DNA of 29,431 nucleotides from the NCBI GenBank assembly GCA_964558395.1, contig CAZLDS010000034.1:1-29431 (forward strand), read 5' to 3'. Under the pieces are notes generated by a model that saw nothing but the letters and a program-made list of their open reading frames with translations, did no database searches and had not been told where the DNA came from. This DNA is from CSP1-5 sp964558395. Lineage in GTDB: Bacteria; Methylomirabilota; Methylomirabilia; Methylomirabilales; CSP1-5. This document shows, piece after piece, positions 22,192 through 29,431 of the stretch (the stretch's first letter is position 1; each line of letters begins with the position of its first letter). The translations under genes were made by a program, and so were the position numbers.

Positions 22192-22449
22192 CTATGGGAT
22201 TTCCTTATAGACGATGTCATCCTCCCGAACCCGCTCCCGAACTTTGACTCCAATCAACTGGCCGGGGGCCGCCGCCTGAATCGGCTCATGCTCTGCCTCC
22301 ATGGATTCTACAGCTTGGGAAAAGTCGCTTGTCTTCCCCTTGATGTAAATAGTATCCCCAATCCGCAGGTCTCCTCCATGGATCTCAATCGCCGCCACCC
22401 CTACCTTCGCAAAGTAGCGGACAACCCGTCCTACCTGCACCCTACCCAT
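22192..22449 (-). CDS. Stand-alone EF-Tu domain II-like protein
   Basis: An 85-residue beta-barrel-type protein. The pattern VGRVVRYFAKVGVAAIEIHG, GDLRIGDTIYIKGKTSDFSQ, VESMEAEHEPIQAAAPGQLI and GVKVRERVREDDIVYK matches domain II of translational GTPases without any GTPase domain. Proteins like this are annotated as translation elongation factor-like, and their role is unknown. It is the first gene of the minus-strand run and is divergent from the UPF0182 gene. A 90-base gap follows it. Confidence 0.85.
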   Translation of the reverse strand: MGRVQVGRVVRYFAKVGVAAIEIHGGDLRIGDTIYIKGKTSDFSQAVESMEAEHEPIQAAAPGQLIGVKVRERVREDDIVYKEIP

Positions 22450-22737
22450 ACTCTGCTCCTCACAACATCGTTCTCTCCCGAGTCACGAGGTACGGCCAGA
22501 GCAGCCCGACGGCTGCCAGCTCCGTGGCTCCGTGCGAGGTTACCGTACCATCCCACATTTTGCTTTGTCAACTCCGGACCAGACCGGCCATAGGCTTCAT
22601 GGATCCGCGGCCATTTCACGTAAACGCCGCAATCATCAGAGCCCGTGGCCAAAAAAAGAGAACACCGATCACACTATACCAAATCGACCGCCAATGAGGG
22701 TTGACTTGGAGGAGACTTTCTGCGTAACGTAGAGACA

Positions 22738-25512
22738 ATGCGGGGAAGCCAACGAATAGGGGATATCTTTCGCCGCGCCAAACACTCCCGAGCTTTCGCA
22801 AAGTCCGGGCGCAGGTGGACCCGCCTGCTTCCCATTCTCGTTCTCATAGCCGTACTCGCCACGGCCAGCCATTTGATTCCCCTGTATGCAGATTGGTTGT
22901 GGTTCGACACAGTTGGATTTTCTTCCGTCTTCCTCACTATCCTCTTGACTCAGAGTCTTCTGGCACTTCTTTTTGGAGGGATCTGTTTCACCCTCCTCTA
23001 TGTGAATCTCTCCCTAATCCACCGCTCTCCCGCGACCGACGTCCTGGTTGAGCTGGAGGACCACCTGGGCCTACCGAGTCGCTTTATTCTGGAGCCTTAC
23101 ATCAAGCGGTTCCTCGTTCCCTTCACTGCCGTCCTCAGTCTCGTAGCCGCCCTGCAAGCCATCGGGCAATGGCAGGCAGCCCTCTATTTCTTCTATCCCA
23201 CTCCCTTCCAGGTGCAAGATCCCCTCTTTCAACGGGATCTGAGCTTTTACGTCTTCCGCCTCTCGTTCCTCAATTTTGTCTATCAGTGGTTGATGATCAT
23301 TTTGGCCGTCACCACCGGGTTAGTCGCCTTCGCCTATATCCTCTATCGGGGCATCCAGTTCACACCCCAGGGCTTGCGCCTCAACACGTGGGCTCGGACT
23401 CACCTATTGATTTTGATCGGGGGTGCGCTCCTGCTCAAGGCCTGGGGGTACCACCTGAACACTTACGATCTCCTCTTCTCCCCTCGCGGAGTGGTGTTCG
23501 GTGCCAGCTATAGTGACGTCTTTGCTACCTTACCCGCGCTCAGATTTCTCACCGTTCTAGCCGCCGCCTGCAGCCTCCTCTGCTTCGCTCAGATCTGGCG
23601 GGGCCGCCCAAAGCTGCTCTTTGCAAGTCTCACAGTCCTGCTCGGGGCTGCGATTGTCGGTCAGATGATCTACCCGAACCTCCTCCAGCGGTTCCGCGTC
23701 GTTCCCAACGAACTGGATTTGGAGAGTCCCTATATCGTCCATAACATTCGATTCACCCGAGCTGCTTACAGTCTTGATCGCATCGAGGAGGTAGACTTTC
23801 CAGCCGAAGAGAACCTCACCATGGCCGATCTCCGGAAGAATGAACTCACCGTGAATAACATACGCCTGTGGGATACTCGACCCCTCCTCGCTACGTTCGC
23901 CCAGATCCAGGAGATTCGAACGTATTATAAATTCGTCGATGTGGACGTTGACCGGTATCGCATCAACGGGCGTTACCAACAGGTGATGCTTTCACCCCGC
24001 GAACTTTCTTACGACCATTTGCCCAGCCGGATCTGGATCAACGAACACTTGACCTTCACCCACGGATATGGGGCCGTCCTCGGCCCGGTGAACCGGGTCA
24101 GCCCCGAGGGACTGCCGGTACTCTACATCAAGGATATTCCCCCGGTCTCAGGGGTGCCTCTCACGATCATGCGTCCGGAGATCTATTACGGGGAGCTGGG
24201 GAACGAGTATGTCTTCGTGAATGCCAAGAGTAAGGAGCTCGACTATCCCGCCGGAGACAGGAACGTCTACACGACATATCAGGGGAAAGGCGGGGTTCCG
24301 GTCACCTCCTTCTTCCGCAAGGCCCTCTTCGCCGCGCGATTTGGAACAGCCCGAATCCTCCTTTCCCAGGATGTTGCGCCAGGCAGCCGGCTCATGTTCT
24401 ATCGGCAGGTGGGCGACCGGGTCAGAAAGGTCGCCCCATTCCTCCGGTACGAGCCAGACCCGTATCTGGTCATTTCTCAAGAGGGAAAACTCTTCTGGAT
24501 TATCGATGCGTACACCACCAGCGACAAGTACCCCTACTCAGAGCCCTACCACGAGCGGGAAAACTACATCCGAAACTCGGTCAAGGTGATCGTGGATGCT
24601 TACGACGGATCCATGATTTTCTATGTCAACGACCCCGATGATCCCTTGATCCAGACCTACGGAAAGATCTTTCCGATGCTCTTTCAACCGCTCGAGGCTA
24701 TGCCGGCAGACCTGAAGGCCCACATCCGGTATCCTGAAACTCTTTTTTCCATCCAGGCTCAGATGTACTCCACGTATCACATGAGGAATCCTCAAGTCTT
24801 CTACAACAAAGAAGATGTGTGGAACATCCCGAGGCGGGGTGCAGAGAAGGAAGCCCTAATGGAGCCGTATTACGTCATCATGAAGCTTCCGCGCGAAGAC
24901 AACGAGGAGTTTATCCTCCTCATCCCCTTCACCCCGGCCCGGAAGGACAATATGTCAGCCTGGATGGCGGCCCGCAGTGATTTTCCCCATTACGGCAAGC
25001 TCATCGTCTATAACATGCCCAAACAGAAACTCGTCTTTGGCCCACGCCAGATCGAGGCTAGACTCAATCAGGATGCATTTATCTCCCAGCAGCTCTCCCT
25101 GTGGGGACAGCGGGGGTCCCAAGTCATTCACGGAAATCTCTTGGCAATCCCCATTGAGGCTTCCCTCCTGTACGTCCAATCCTTGTATCTCGCCGCCGAG
25201 CAGCAGTCGCTGCCGGAACTGAAACGGGTCGTCGTCGCTTACGGAAATCAGATCGCCATGGAGGAGACCCTGGACCAAGCCCTCGCCAGCGTCTTTGGTA
25301 AAGCCCGGCTCGCAGCACGTCCGGCCCTCACCCAGCCCTCGGCGGTCCCCAGCGCATCCGTCGTCCGCGAGTTAGCGAACAGGGCCCTTACGCAGTTCCA
25401 AAAAGCCCAAGAACTCCTACGCCAAGGTAATTTTGCCGAGTACCAGGAGCAACAGAAGCGTCTCGCGGAGACGTTGCAGCTTCTCCAGAAGAAAGCCGAA
25501 GACCTCCCCTAG
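22738..25512 (+). CDS. UPF0182-family large membrane protein
   Basis: A 924-residue protein, the usual family size. About seven transmembrane helices occupy residues 30-330 (starting LLPILVLIAVLATA with DWLWFDTVGF just after), followed by a large soluble domain. Family features are YADWLWFDTVGF, FQRDLSFYVFRLSFL, YPNLLQRFRVVPNELDLESP, NIRFTRAAY, LWDTRPLL and YVFVNAKSKELDYPAG. The last 45 residues are Gln/Glu-rich and helical, a likely coiled coil (QFQKAQELLRQGNFAEYQEQ). Function is unknown across the family. The ATG at 22738 is used; no strong ribosome binding site. It stands divergent from the EF-Tu-like gene, with a 288-base gap in which no gene was found. Confidence 0.95.
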   Translation: MRGSQRIGDIFRRAKHSRAFAKSGRRWTRLLPILVLIAVLATASHLIPLYADWLWFDTVGFSSVFLTILLTQSLLALLFGGICFTLLYVNLSLIHRSPATDVLVELEDHLGLPSRFILEPYIKRFLVPFTAVLSLVAALQAIGQWQAALYFFYPTPFQVQDPLFQRDLSFYVFRLSFLNFVYQWLMIILAVTTGLVAFAYILYRGIQFTPQGLRLNTWARTHLLILIGGALLLKAWGYHLNTYDLLFSPRGVVFGASYSDVFATLPALRFLTVLAAACSLLCFAQIWRGRPKLLFASLTVLLGAAIVGQMIYPNLLQRFRVVPNELDLESPYIVHNIRFTRAAYSLDRIEEVDFPAEENLTMADLRKNELTVNNIRLWDTRPLLATFAQIQEIRTYYKFVDVDVDRYRINGRYQQVMLSPRELSYDHLPSRIWINEHLTFTHGYGAVLGPVNRVSPEGLPVLYIKDIPPVSGVPLTIMRPEIYYGELGNEYVFVNAKSKELDYPAGDRNVYTTYQGKGGVPVTSFFRKALFAARFGTARILLSQDVAPGSRLMFYRQVGDRVRKVAPFLRYEPDPYLVISQEGKLFWIIDAYTTSDKYPYSEPYHERENYIRNSVKVIVDAYDGSMIFYVNDPDDPLIQTYGKIFPMLFQPLEAMPADLKAHIRYPETLFSIQAQMYSTYHMRNPQVFYNKEDVWNIPRRGAEKEALMEPYYVIMKLPREDNEEFILLIPFTPARKDNMSAWMAARSDFPHYGKLIVYNMPKQKLVFGPRQIEARLNQDAFISQQLSLWGQRGSQVIHGNLLAIPIEASLLYVQSLYLAAEQQSLPELKRVVVAYGNQIAMEETLDQALASVFGKARLAARPALTQPSAVPSASVVRELANRALTQFQKAQELLRQGNFAEYQEQQKRLAETLQLLQKKAEDLP

Positions 25513-25602
25513 CTCCGGGACCTTGGTGAGCGTATCGTGACAGGACTTTCCCCTTACTCCTAAGACCGTGTCGGGTCTGATGCATGAAACCGACCCTCGC
25601 AC

Positions 25603-25630
25603 TTGACACCCCCTATGCCGCGGGTAATAC
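25603..25630 (+). promoter_or_regulatory. Promoter of the GtrB-like glycosyltransferase
   Basis: A perfect TTGACA (25603-25608), a 16-base spacer and TAATAC (25625-25630), about 43 bases before the ATG. It lies in the 149-base gap after the UPF0182 gene, so the GT2 gene has its own promoter. Confidence 0.5.
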
Positions 25631-25673
25631 TTAGGAGCCATCCGCATCGAGGCTGAGAGGAGTGAACTTCGGC

Positions 25674-26660
25674 ATGAAGCTATCGGTCGTCATCCCCGTT
25701 TTCAATGAGGAGCGGAACATCCCGGAGCTCGTGAGCCGTTTACGGGCCGTCCTGGAGGCTTCGGTCGACTTCGAGATCGTGTTCGTGAACGATGGCAGCA
25801 CCGATGGAACGTTCGAACTGTTGCGTGAGCTGTTCGAGCAGGACAAGCGGATCAAGGCAGTGCATCTCGCCCGCAATTTCGGCCATCAGCCTGCGATATC
25901 GGCCGGCCTGCGCGCGGCCACCGGCGACGCCGTGATCACCATGGATGGTGACTTGCAAGATGCTCCCGAAGCGATACCCGATTTCATGAAGCGATGGCGC
26001 GACGGACATGACGTGGTCTACGCTGTCCGGGGAAGCCGGCGGGAACCGTGGGTCAAGCTGCTCGCATATAAGGCCTTTTACCGGGTTTTGAAGTTGATAA
26101 GCGAAATCGACATTCCGCTGGACAGCGGGGACTTCTCACTCATGGACCGCAGAGTGGTCGACGTGTTGAATGCCATGCCGGAACGGGTACGGTTCGTCCG
26201 CGGCATGCGAAGCTGGGTGGGCTTTCGACAAATCGGCGTGGATGTTCCGCGTGAGGCGCGTTATGCGGGCAAGCCGAAATACACCTTTGGGCGGCTGCTG
26301 CGACTCGCCCTCGATGGATTTTTTGCGTTTTCATATCGCCCCCTCCAGCTGGCTTCGCTTCTCGGACTGGGGGTGTCGACCCTGGCTATACTCCTTGCCG
26401 TAGTTTTGGTTGGGATCAAGTTGTCTCGCGGCGTCGCAGTTCCCGGCTGGACGTCCCTCATGGTCGCCGTCTTATTTCTCGGAGGCGTCCAGCTGATCTC
26501 GCTCGGGATCCTGGGCGAGTATGTCGGCCGCACCTATGATGAGGCGCGCGCTCGTCCCTCGTACATCATCACTTCCGTTATGGGCGAGACCCGACTGCCA
26601 TCAGAGACCCGCACTCCGTCCGTTTCCCGCCCTAGGGGAAGGTCAGTCCCTGATCAGTGA
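25674..26660 (+). CDS. GtrB-like family 2 glycosyltransferase with two membrane helices
   Basis: A 328-residue enzyme likely to load a sugar, for example glucose, from UDP-sugar onto undecaprenyl phosphate. GT-A motifs are LSVVIPVFNEERNIP, VNDGSTDGT, ARNFGHQPAISAGLRAATGD and the metal-binding MDGDLQDAPE; then IPLDSGDFSLMDRRVVD and RYAGKPKYTFGRLLRLALDG, all typical of GtrB/bactoprenol glucosyl transferases. Two C-terminal hydrophobic helices anchor it (LASLLGLGVSTLAILLAVVL and VAVLFLGGVQLISLGILGEY). The ATG at 25674 fits the family; a GTG at 25662 is possible. The last 29 bases overlap the convergent ATPase gene. G+C in the coding part looks higher than in the neighbours, which may indicate transfer. 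Confidence 0.93.
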   Translation: MKLSVVIPVFNEERNIPELVSRLRAVLEASVDFEIVFVNDGSTDGTFELLRELFEQDKRIKAVHLARNFGHQPAISAGLRAATGDAVITMDGDLQDAPEAIPDFMKRWRDGHDVVYAVRGSRREPWVKLLAYKAFYRVLKLISEIDIPLDSGDFSLMDRRVVDVLNAMPERVRFVRGMRSWVGFRQIGVDVPREARYAGKPKYTFGRLLRLALDGFFAFSYRPLQLASLLGLGVSTLAILLAVVLVGIKLSRGVAVPGWTSLMVAVLFLGGVQLISLGILGEYVGRTYDEARARPSYIITSVMGETRLPSETRTPSVSRPRGRSVPDQ

Positions 26661-27549
26661 TGGTGTATTCGGCAACCTCGGTGCTGCACGCGCTCCCCCG
26701 GTGCTTAGCAACGTAAAGCCCGCGCCCGATCGCTCCCTGTCCCTTCCGCCACCCCATGAGGAGGATCGTGTTCGCCGACGCCCCAATATCTCCCTCCCCG
26801 AACTTCCGTCCAATCAGGTCGTCCAGTAGGGTCTCCTGTGTGGTGACCAAGAGGAGGGTTGCCACCTCTCGGTGATCGTACCGCTTTTCCTTGATAAAAT
26901 CCCGATAACGCCAGACGGGGATCAGGATCTCCATACCCAGAACTTCCCCCTCTTGGTGGATAATCTTCCGGTACATCTCTTCGAAGGTGTGGAGTTGTAC
27001 GGACTCGTGCGCGGCCTCGCTCGGATCGACGCCGTCCACGACAACCCGTCGCACCCCATTGGCGAAGTGGAAGTAGAAAAAGGGCAGCGCCGTCTTCCAC
27101 CGCTGCGCATAGGCAGCCAACCAGTCCCGGCGGAATTCCCGACCCTCGGGCTTGTTCACCTGATACTCTTCCAGGCGCCCTCCGTAGTCGAATTCGTGAC
27201 AGTACCGCATCTTTTCCAGAGCCAGTGAAGAGGGAAAGGGGTTCTGCTGTCCCGGTCTGATCGTGTGGTTCCACTTCTCCAGCTCCCAGCCAAAGAGTCT
27301 CCTGGCGTACTCGTCGTGGCGTTGAGAGTCTCCCCGGGCAGTCATGTCGAAGATCACCCCCCGCGCCGCTTCGTATCGCTCCCCCCTGACCGCAAACGTG
27401 AGTCCGAGGTGCGTCTTCCCGATTCCCGTGGCCCCGTAAAGGACAGTCAGGGTTCCCGGGAGGAGCCCCCCACCCAACATCTGATCCAGCTTGTCAATCC
27501 CAAACCTGACCCGCCCCACGGCAGACCTTAGACAAGAACCTGCAGACAT
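26632..27549 (-). CDS. KaiC/RadA-like RecA-fold ATPase of unknown role
   Basis: About 305 residues. The N-terminus FGIDKLDQMLGGGLLPGTLT, followed by the Walker A motif YGATGIGKT, is the KaiC/RadA-type signature. A Walker B-like strand is VRRVVVDGVD. Only one ATPase domain is present, and between strands lie insertions rich in charged and aromatic residues (LFGWELEKWNHTIRPG, RRDWLAAYAQRWKTALPFFY). The substrate or partner is unknown. The start is uncertain: ATG at 27549, or GTG at 27519 preceded by AAGG; the sequence before 27519 is repeat-derived. The longer frame from 27687 would overlap moaE and is unlikely. It lies downstream of moaD-moaE on the same strand and overlaps the GT2 gene's tail. 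Confidence 0.8.
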   Translation of the reverse strand: MSAGSCLRSAVGRVRFGIDKLDQMLGGGLLPGTLTVLYGATGIGKTHLGLTFAVRGERYEAARGVIFDMTARGDSQRHDEYARRLFGWELEKWNHTIRPGQQNPFPSSLALEKMRYCHEFDYGGRLEEYQVNKPEGREFRRDWLAAYAQRWKTALPFFYFHFANGVRRVVVDGVDPSEAAHESVQLHTFEEMYRKIIHQEGEVLGMEILIPVWRYRDFIKEKRYDHREVATLLLVTTQETLLDDLIGRKFGEGDIGASANTILLMGWRKGQGAIGRGLYVAKHRGSACSTEVAEYTITDQGLTFP

Positions 27550-27632
27550 CAGACACCACACCAGAGACTGGGGACCGGCGCACCCTACAAACCCTGTGAA
27601 CCCTGTGCTGTGAACAGTGAACTGTGAACTGC
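27525..27632. repeat. Short-period repeat tract between moaE and the ATPase gene
   Basis: The plus strand holds ACCTTAGACAAGAACCTGCA and GACATCAGACACCACACCAG words, then CAAACCCTGTGAACCCTGTG and GAACAGTGAACTGTGAACTG. These are successive near-tandem units of 7-10 bases. The tract fills the gap between genes and reaches into the possible first codons of the ATPase. Confidence 0.55.
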
Positions 27633-28043
27633 TTAGGAGCCCATACCAACCCAATATGAGCCGTCGGGCGAAATCTCTTTCTTCCAAATCGGAACAATCT
27701 GCTTGAGACGCTCAACGGCGTAAGCGCAGGCTTCGAGAGCCTGCTGGCGGTGGGGAGCGGAAACGGCAATGACGACGCTGGCCTCGCTAATTTCGAGACG
27801 GCCAATCCGGTGGTGGATGGCTATCTCTCCGACCTCCCATTTATCCCGGATCTCCTCCTCGATCTGACGCATCTTGGCAACGGCCATCTCCGGATACGCC
27901 TCATATTCGAGGTACGAAACTTCCTTCCCTCGCGAAAACTCGCGAACGACGCCGACAAACATTGCCACCGCCCCGCACGCCCTCTTGGTGACCGTAGAGA
28001 GGACCCCATCCACGGATAGGGGGTTCGCAGTGATCCTAAGCAC
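27633..28043 (-). CDS. moaE: Molybdopterin synthase catalytic subunit
   Basis: Large subunit of molybdopterin synthase, which inserts two sulfurs into precursor Z using MoaD thiocarboxylate. Recognised by GAVAMFVGVVREFSRGKEV, LEYEAYPEMA, IHHRIGRLEISEASVVIAVS, APHRQQALEACAYAVERLK and the catalytic lysine region PIWKKEISPDGSYWVG; 136 residues, a normal length. The GTG at 28043 is the family-like start (VLRITANPLSVDG), with GGAGGGCGG a few bases upstream. It overlaps the moaD stop by eight bases. The longer frame from 28115 reads through moaD and is rejected. Confidence 0.95.
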   Translation of the reverse strand: MLRITANPLSVDGVLSTVTKRACGAVAMFVGVVREFSRGKEVSYLEYEAYPEMAVAKMRQIEEEIRDKWEVGEIAIHHRIGRLEISEASVVIAVSAPHRQQALEACAYAVERLKQIVPIWKKEISPDGSYWVGMGS

Positions 28044-28290
28044 CCCGCCCTCCGCTGACCGCGGGCATAACCCCCACCTCATCGCCGTCCTTGAGACCCA
28101 CGCTCTGGTCCGCAAATTCTCGGTTTACTGCAAGCAAAAGCGATCCCGCCATCTCCGCCAGTTCGGGGTATCGGACAAGAAAACGCTCCATGAAATCCCC
28201 GACCGTGCTCCCGTCTTCAAGCTCCACAGAGACCTCCCCCTGTCCAACAACGGCCCGAGCCGCCGCGAAGAGCCTTACCTGAACCCGCAT
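28036..28290 (-). CDS. moaD: Molybdopterin synthase sulfur carrier subunit, with residues after Gly-Gly
   Basis: Ubiquitin-fold sulfur carrier of 84 residues. MRVQVRLFAAARAVVGQ is the typical start, the middle fits the family (VELEDGSTVGDFMERF, SLLLAVNREFADQ), and VGVMPAVSGG is the canonical end. However, three more residues (Arg-Gly-Ala) follow the Gly-Gly before TAG, whereas MoaD normally ends at Gly-Gly so that the terminal glycine can be adenylated. The codons GGA GGG CGG also form the ribosome binding site for moaE. The ATG at 28290 has GGGAGG six bases upstream. It lies 51 bases from the integrase stop. Confidence 0.93.
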   Translation of the reverse strand: MRVQVRLFAAARAVVGQGEVSVELEDGSTVGDFMERFLVRYPELAEMAGSLLLAVNREFADQSVGLKDGDEVGVMPAVSGGRGA

Positions 28291-28341
28291 CCAAATCCCT
28301 CCCAGCTGTCTCTCCAAAAAGGTACCCAACGCCAACTTACG

Positions 28342-29431
28342 CTAACACGGGGGGATACAACTGTCAATCGCGGCCTGTAAAGCTCTTCTTGACTCAACAG
28401 GCGTCTTAACCCTTGAAAAGGCGGGTACTTGTGGCGGTGTAGGCGTGTTGGTTGCGCCTGGGTTGCGGACGGTTGCGGCAGCCATCATGTCCGATAGGTG
28501 GCGGTTGTCCTCCGGGATGACGTGTGCGTACACGTCCAGGGTAATGTTGACCTTGGAGTGCCCCAACTGGCGGCTCACGTAGAGAATGGCCCCCGGTGTC
28601 GGGGCGTTCTGGAGAATCCAGGTGGCCCACGAATGCCGGAAGTCATGGGTCATCACCCGGTCATAGTGGGGGATCTTCTCCAGGTCAAGGACGTGAGAAA
28701 GCACCCTACAGGCGGGGGTATATCGGGCGGGCTGCCCTTCTATGCCAGGGAACACCCATTCGGCAAGATCGTGCCCGCTCAGGGCCGCCCCAGCTTCCAA
28801 TCTGCTCTTCCGGTCGGCTAGGAGCCGCGCAAGATGTTCCGCCATCTCTACCCGGCGACCACGGTTGCCCTTCGGGGAACCTTTCCTCATCTCGCGGTCC
28901 CGCTCGTACACAATCCGCTTGACGTAGATCGCCCGCTCTTCGTGGTCAATATCGTCCCACTGCAGGCCCAAGGCCTCCCCGATACGAAAGCCGCTCCAAG
29001 CCATCGTTGCAAACAGGTCGTGCCATTCGGGATACTCTTGCTTCGTCCGGGCCAGAATGCGGGCCACTTGGTCCCCGGTCCAGAATTTCACGCGCTCTTT
29101 TGCTTCCGCCTCATCCCCCTGCCGTTTCGTGTAGCGCCCGAGCCGACTCGCCGGGTTGTGGTCCAAGAGCCCATCTTCGACCGCCTGTTGCAGGACACCG
29201 CTCAGGGCCGCCAGGATTACGCCGCTGTACCCTTGACTGAGCTTCTTGGTGTGGAGGTCGGCCACAAGCACTTTGACCCGATCCCGAGTAATGTCTTTGA
29301 GATAGGTCCCGCCAAATACGGGCAGAAGGTACTTTTCAGCCAGGAGATCGTACAGTTCATAGCTCCGACGCTTCAAGCAGGGCTTCACGTAGCCCTCGAG
29401 CCAGCGGTCACCTGCTTCCGCAAAGGTCAAG
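28342..29431 (-). CDS. Tyrosine recombinase (site-specific integrase), N-terminus beyond window
   Basis: Phage/ICE-type integrase; at least 362 residues visible and the frame is open at the right edge, so the start is outside. The core-binding domain is at about visible residues 1-95 (FGGTYLKDITRDRVKVLVAD). The catalytic domain follows: SGFRIGEALGLQWDDID (first Arg), the HDFRHSWATW box (His and second Arg), and LGHSKVNITLDVYAHV with the nucleophilic tyrosine. The C-terminal tail (TNTPTPPQVPAFSRV) is an extension. Its stop lies 51 bases from moaD. It suggests an integrated element extending to the right; no attachment repeat or tRNA is visible here. Confidence 0.92.
   Translation of the reverse strand, partial: LTFAEAGDRWLEGYVKPCLKRRSYELYDLLAEKYLLPVFGGTYLKDITRDRVKVLVADLHTKKLSQGYSGVILAALSGVLQQAVEDGLLDHNPASRLGRYTKRQGDEAEAKERVKFWTGDQVARILARTKQEYPEWHDLFATMAWSGFRIGEALGLQWDDIDHEERAIYVKRIVYERDREMRKGSPKGNRGRRVEMAEHLARLLADRKSRLEAGAALSGHDLAEWVFPGIEGQPARYTPACRVLSHVLDLEKIPHYDRVMTHDFRHSWATWILQNAPTPGAILYVSRQLGHSKVNITLDVYAHVIPEDNRHLSDMMAAATVRNPGATNTPTPPQVPAFSRVKTPVESRRALQAAIDSCIPPC

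Noticed and set aside
22431..22652. 73-codon minus-strand frame upstream of the EF-Tu-like gene
   Set aside because: No motif, no good start, and it overlaps the start of the better-supported gene.
28290..28345. Attachment site between moaD and the integrase
   Set aside because: No matching second copy in the window and no tRNA; cannot be supported.

Overview
The window looks like a chromosomal segment from a Gram-negative bacterium of moderately high G+C. It carries Kdo synthesis genes (kdsA, kdsB), a heptose-7-phosphate kinase, lgt and several polyprenyl-phosphate-sugar enzymes. The gene mix, including a geranylgeranyl-reductase-like flavoprotein, UPF0182 and many intergenic short-period repeats, resembles NC10/Rokubacteria/Nitrospirota-type environmental genomes. 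That placement is inference from gene content; no rRNA or tRNA was seen.

Region 1 (1-6.4 kb, all minus strand) is the proximal part of an extracellular polysaccharide/O-antigen cluster. In transcription order it holds a MarR-like winged-helix regulator fused to a Rossmann-like domain, a NusG-paralogue antiterminator, a membrane-anchored helix-hairpin-helix protein, UDP-glucuronate decarboxylase, a decayed four-helix-bundle protein, a UDP-glucuronate 4-epimerase-like enzyme, a HEPN-MNT toxin-antitoxin pair, and a TviB/WbpA-type nucleotide sugar dehydrogenase cut by the left edge. Degenerate short-period repeats sit between these genes, flank the HEPN-MNT pair as direct repeats, and appear inside coding sequence.

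Region 2 (6.7-14.9 kb, minus) is core envelope metabolism. A GG-reductase-like gene, rfaE1, kdsB, pyrG and kdsA are tightly packed and make heptose and CMP-Kdo precursors plus CTP. Upstream lie lgt and a GT2 / lipid-A-synthase-N-domain pair whose stop and start codons overlap. A TATAAT-type promoter precedes the GT2 gene.

Region 3 (15.1-22.5 kb) starts with a plus-strand GT39 membrane glycosyltransferase that has a structured leader. A long minus-strand run follows: an EF-Tu-domain-II-like protein, an 86-residue unknown, a Rho-N protein, an FmdB zinc ribbon, a second GT39 enzyme, a predicted neuraminidase-like protein, a six-helix membrane protein and a Nudix hydrolase.

Region 4 (22.7-29.4 kb) holds a UPF0182 membrane protein and a GtrB-like GT2 enzyme (plus strand), then a KaiC/RecA-like ATPase behind moaD-moaE (minus). 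At the right edge is a partial tyrosine recombinase, suggesting that an integrated element continues beyond the window.

The most unusual signal is the repeat family. Near-tandem 7-10 bp units occur in at least five intergenic places and as apparent in-frame insertions in three conserved enzymes (nucleotide sugar dehydrogenase, epimerase, KdsB). A second notable point is that moaD runs three codons past its Gly-Gly end while the Gly-Gly codons form the likely ribosome binding site of moaE.
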